A DNA stretch of 6,875 nt from an uncultured Collinsella sp. (lineage in GTDB: Bacteria; Actinomycetota; Coriobacteriia; Coriobacteriales; Coriobacteriaceae): NCBI GenBank assembly GCA_958346165.1, contig CATVQO010000071.1, positions 1-6,875 on the forward strand. The letters run 5' to 3'. The notes beneath the pieces are model-generated. The model ran no database searches and was not told where the DNA came from. It was given only the letters and a program-made list of their open reading frames with translations. The translations under genes and the position numbers were made by a program. Each line of letters begins with the position of its first letter. The stretch's first letter is position 1. Shown piece by piece: positions 6,304 to 6,875 of the stretch.

Positions 6304-6341
6304 AGCGGGGGGTCGGAGACCATCCGGCCCCGCGCTTTTTT
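6304..6341 (+). terminator. Rho-independent terminator of the OPT gene
   Basis: Bases 6304-6316 pair with 6324-6336. The 13-position GC-rich stem has one G-G mismatch (6308/6332) and one G-U pair, and a 7-nt loop, AGACCAT. A run of six T follows directly (6336-6341). It lies 25 bp after the OPT stop, so the transporter is transcribed alone and the next gene needs its own promoter. Confidence 0.93.
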
Positions 6342-6417
6342 GTATCTGCCGAAACCCTCAGCAGCACTCGCATGTGGCCTGTCTTCCTTTGCCTGCTCGC
6401 CTAAGTTCCATGTCAAG

Positions 6418-6447
6418 ATGACCGCCCTGCCCGTCACGGTGTAGAGT
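6418..6447 (+). promoter_or_regulatory. Weak promoter candidate of the DUF389-type gene
   Basis: ATGACC (6418-6423, 4 of 6 to TTGACA) and TAGAGT (6442-6447, 4 of 6 to TATAAT) are 18 bp apart. They would give a leader of about 40 nt before the ATG at 6494. A promoter is expected here because a strong terminator precedes, but this particular match is weak. I see nothing else in 6342-6417. Confidence 0.33.
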
Positions 6448-6493
6448 ACATGCTGCGAACGCACCCGCGTTCCTGCGGCAATACGAGGTGGAC

Positions 6494-6875
6494 ATGGAAC
6501 TCGATAAACAACAGATCAAGCGGCTGCGCGAGCGCCATCATCGACGCCATGGCATCCGCCCCGCCCACAGCGAGGCCATGGAGAACGCAAGCCGCTTTCT
6601 AAAGCAGGCATTCAACATTCGCGAGGGACGCGCGCCCTATCACGTGATTCGCAAGCGCTTTGTAAACGGGGCGCGGCTGACTGGCTCGCACTTATGCATC
6701 CTGATCATTGCCATGTTGATCGCGAGCATCGGCCTCGATATCGACTCGGACATCGCCATTGTAGGCGCCATGCTCATCTGCCCGCTCATGGGCTCGGTCC
6801 TTGCCATGGCATACGGCATCGCCACGCTCGACCGCGAGATTACCGTCGAAGCCGTCGCCGGCCTTGCGCTGCAAA
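6494..6875 (+). CDS. DUF389-type membrane protein, 3' end outside window
   Basis: A frame of 127 codons opens at the ATG at 6494, with GAGG (6485-6488) 5 nt before it, and runs off the right edge. The first 65 residues are hydrophilic and very basic (RLRERHHRRHG at 10-20) and probably cytoplasmic. Two membrane segments follow: residues 67-80 (LCILIIAMLIASIG), then about 86-109, which contain the DUF389 hallmark IVGAMLICPLMGSVLAMAYGIATLDRE. The pattern ASIGL-x-x-D-S-x-x-x-x-x-GAML-x-x-PLM is what I know of this family of conserved membrane proteins with no established function. The preceding terminator separates it from the OPT gene. Family assignment rests on about 50 residues, and the complete domain is not in view. 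Confidence 0.85.
   Translation, partial: MELDKQQIKRLRERHHRRHGIRPAHSEAMENASRFLKQAFNIREGRAPYHVIRKRFVNGARLTGSHLCILIIAMLIASIGLDIDSDIAIVGAMLICPLMGSVLAMAYGIATLDREITVEAVAGLALQ

Noticed and set aside
5013..6464. 483-codon open frame on the minus strand opposite the OPT gene
   Set aside because: Its product is very rich in D, H, G and A and lacks hydrophobic segments, as expected for the antisense of a GC-rich membrane-protein gene. The sense strand has full OPT motifs, and this frame crosses the terminator.
1..6875. CRISPR array, tRNA, rRNA, prophage or defence system
   Set aside because: No regularly spaced direct repeats, no tRNA- or rRNA-like sequence, and every substantial gene is assigned to a housekeeping, transport or membrane family.

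Overview
The window is GC-rich and densely coded, with strong Shine-Dalgarno sequences (GGAGG, AAAGGAG) and GTG starts beside ATG starts. The gene set (Lgt, a NifU C-terminal-domain protein, a dCMP deaminase-family protein, a type III pantothenate kinase, an OPT-family transporter, DUF6020- and DUF389-type membrane proteins) and the base composition suggest a high-GC Gram-positive gut bacterium, most likely a Coriobacteriia member such as Collinsella. That placement is inferred from general resemblance, not from a search.

Layout. Five genes lie on the minus strand, read from right to left: coaX (4382 to 3531), a dCMP deaminase-family gene (3447 to 2923), a NifU-domain gene (2752 to 2474), lgt (2364 to 1543) and a large multi-pass membrane protein of DUF6020 type that leaves the window at base 1 (start 1459). 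Two genes lie on the plus strand: an OPT-family transporter (4575-6278), closed by a clear rho-independent terminator (6304-6341), and a DUF389-type membrane protein (from 6494) that leaves the window at its right end. coaX and the OPT gene diverge from a 192-bp intergenic region that holds two -10-like hexamers and an inverted repeat between them.

Function. Most of the minus-strand block is housekeeping: CoA synthesis (CoaX), dUMP supply for thymidylate (dCMP deaminase), Fe-S cluster maturation (NifU domain) and lipoprotein lipidation (Lgt). The gaps between these genes (83 to 170 bp) contain promoters or hairpins, so they are probably several transcription units and not one tight operon. 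The plus-strand part brings peptide or metal-chelate uptake (OPT) and an uncharacterised membrane protein.

No phage, CRISPR, defence system, tRNA or rRNA is visible. The most unusual content is between the genes. Two palindromic elements share the core GGGAC(A/G)GG. One is a 13-bp perfect inverted repeat between lgt and the DUF6020 gene. The other is a 68-nt imperfect palindrome whose right arm forms the last codons of the deaminase gene. They look like copies of a REP-type dispersed repeat. The lgt leader also contains three segments that can form mutually exclusive hairpins.
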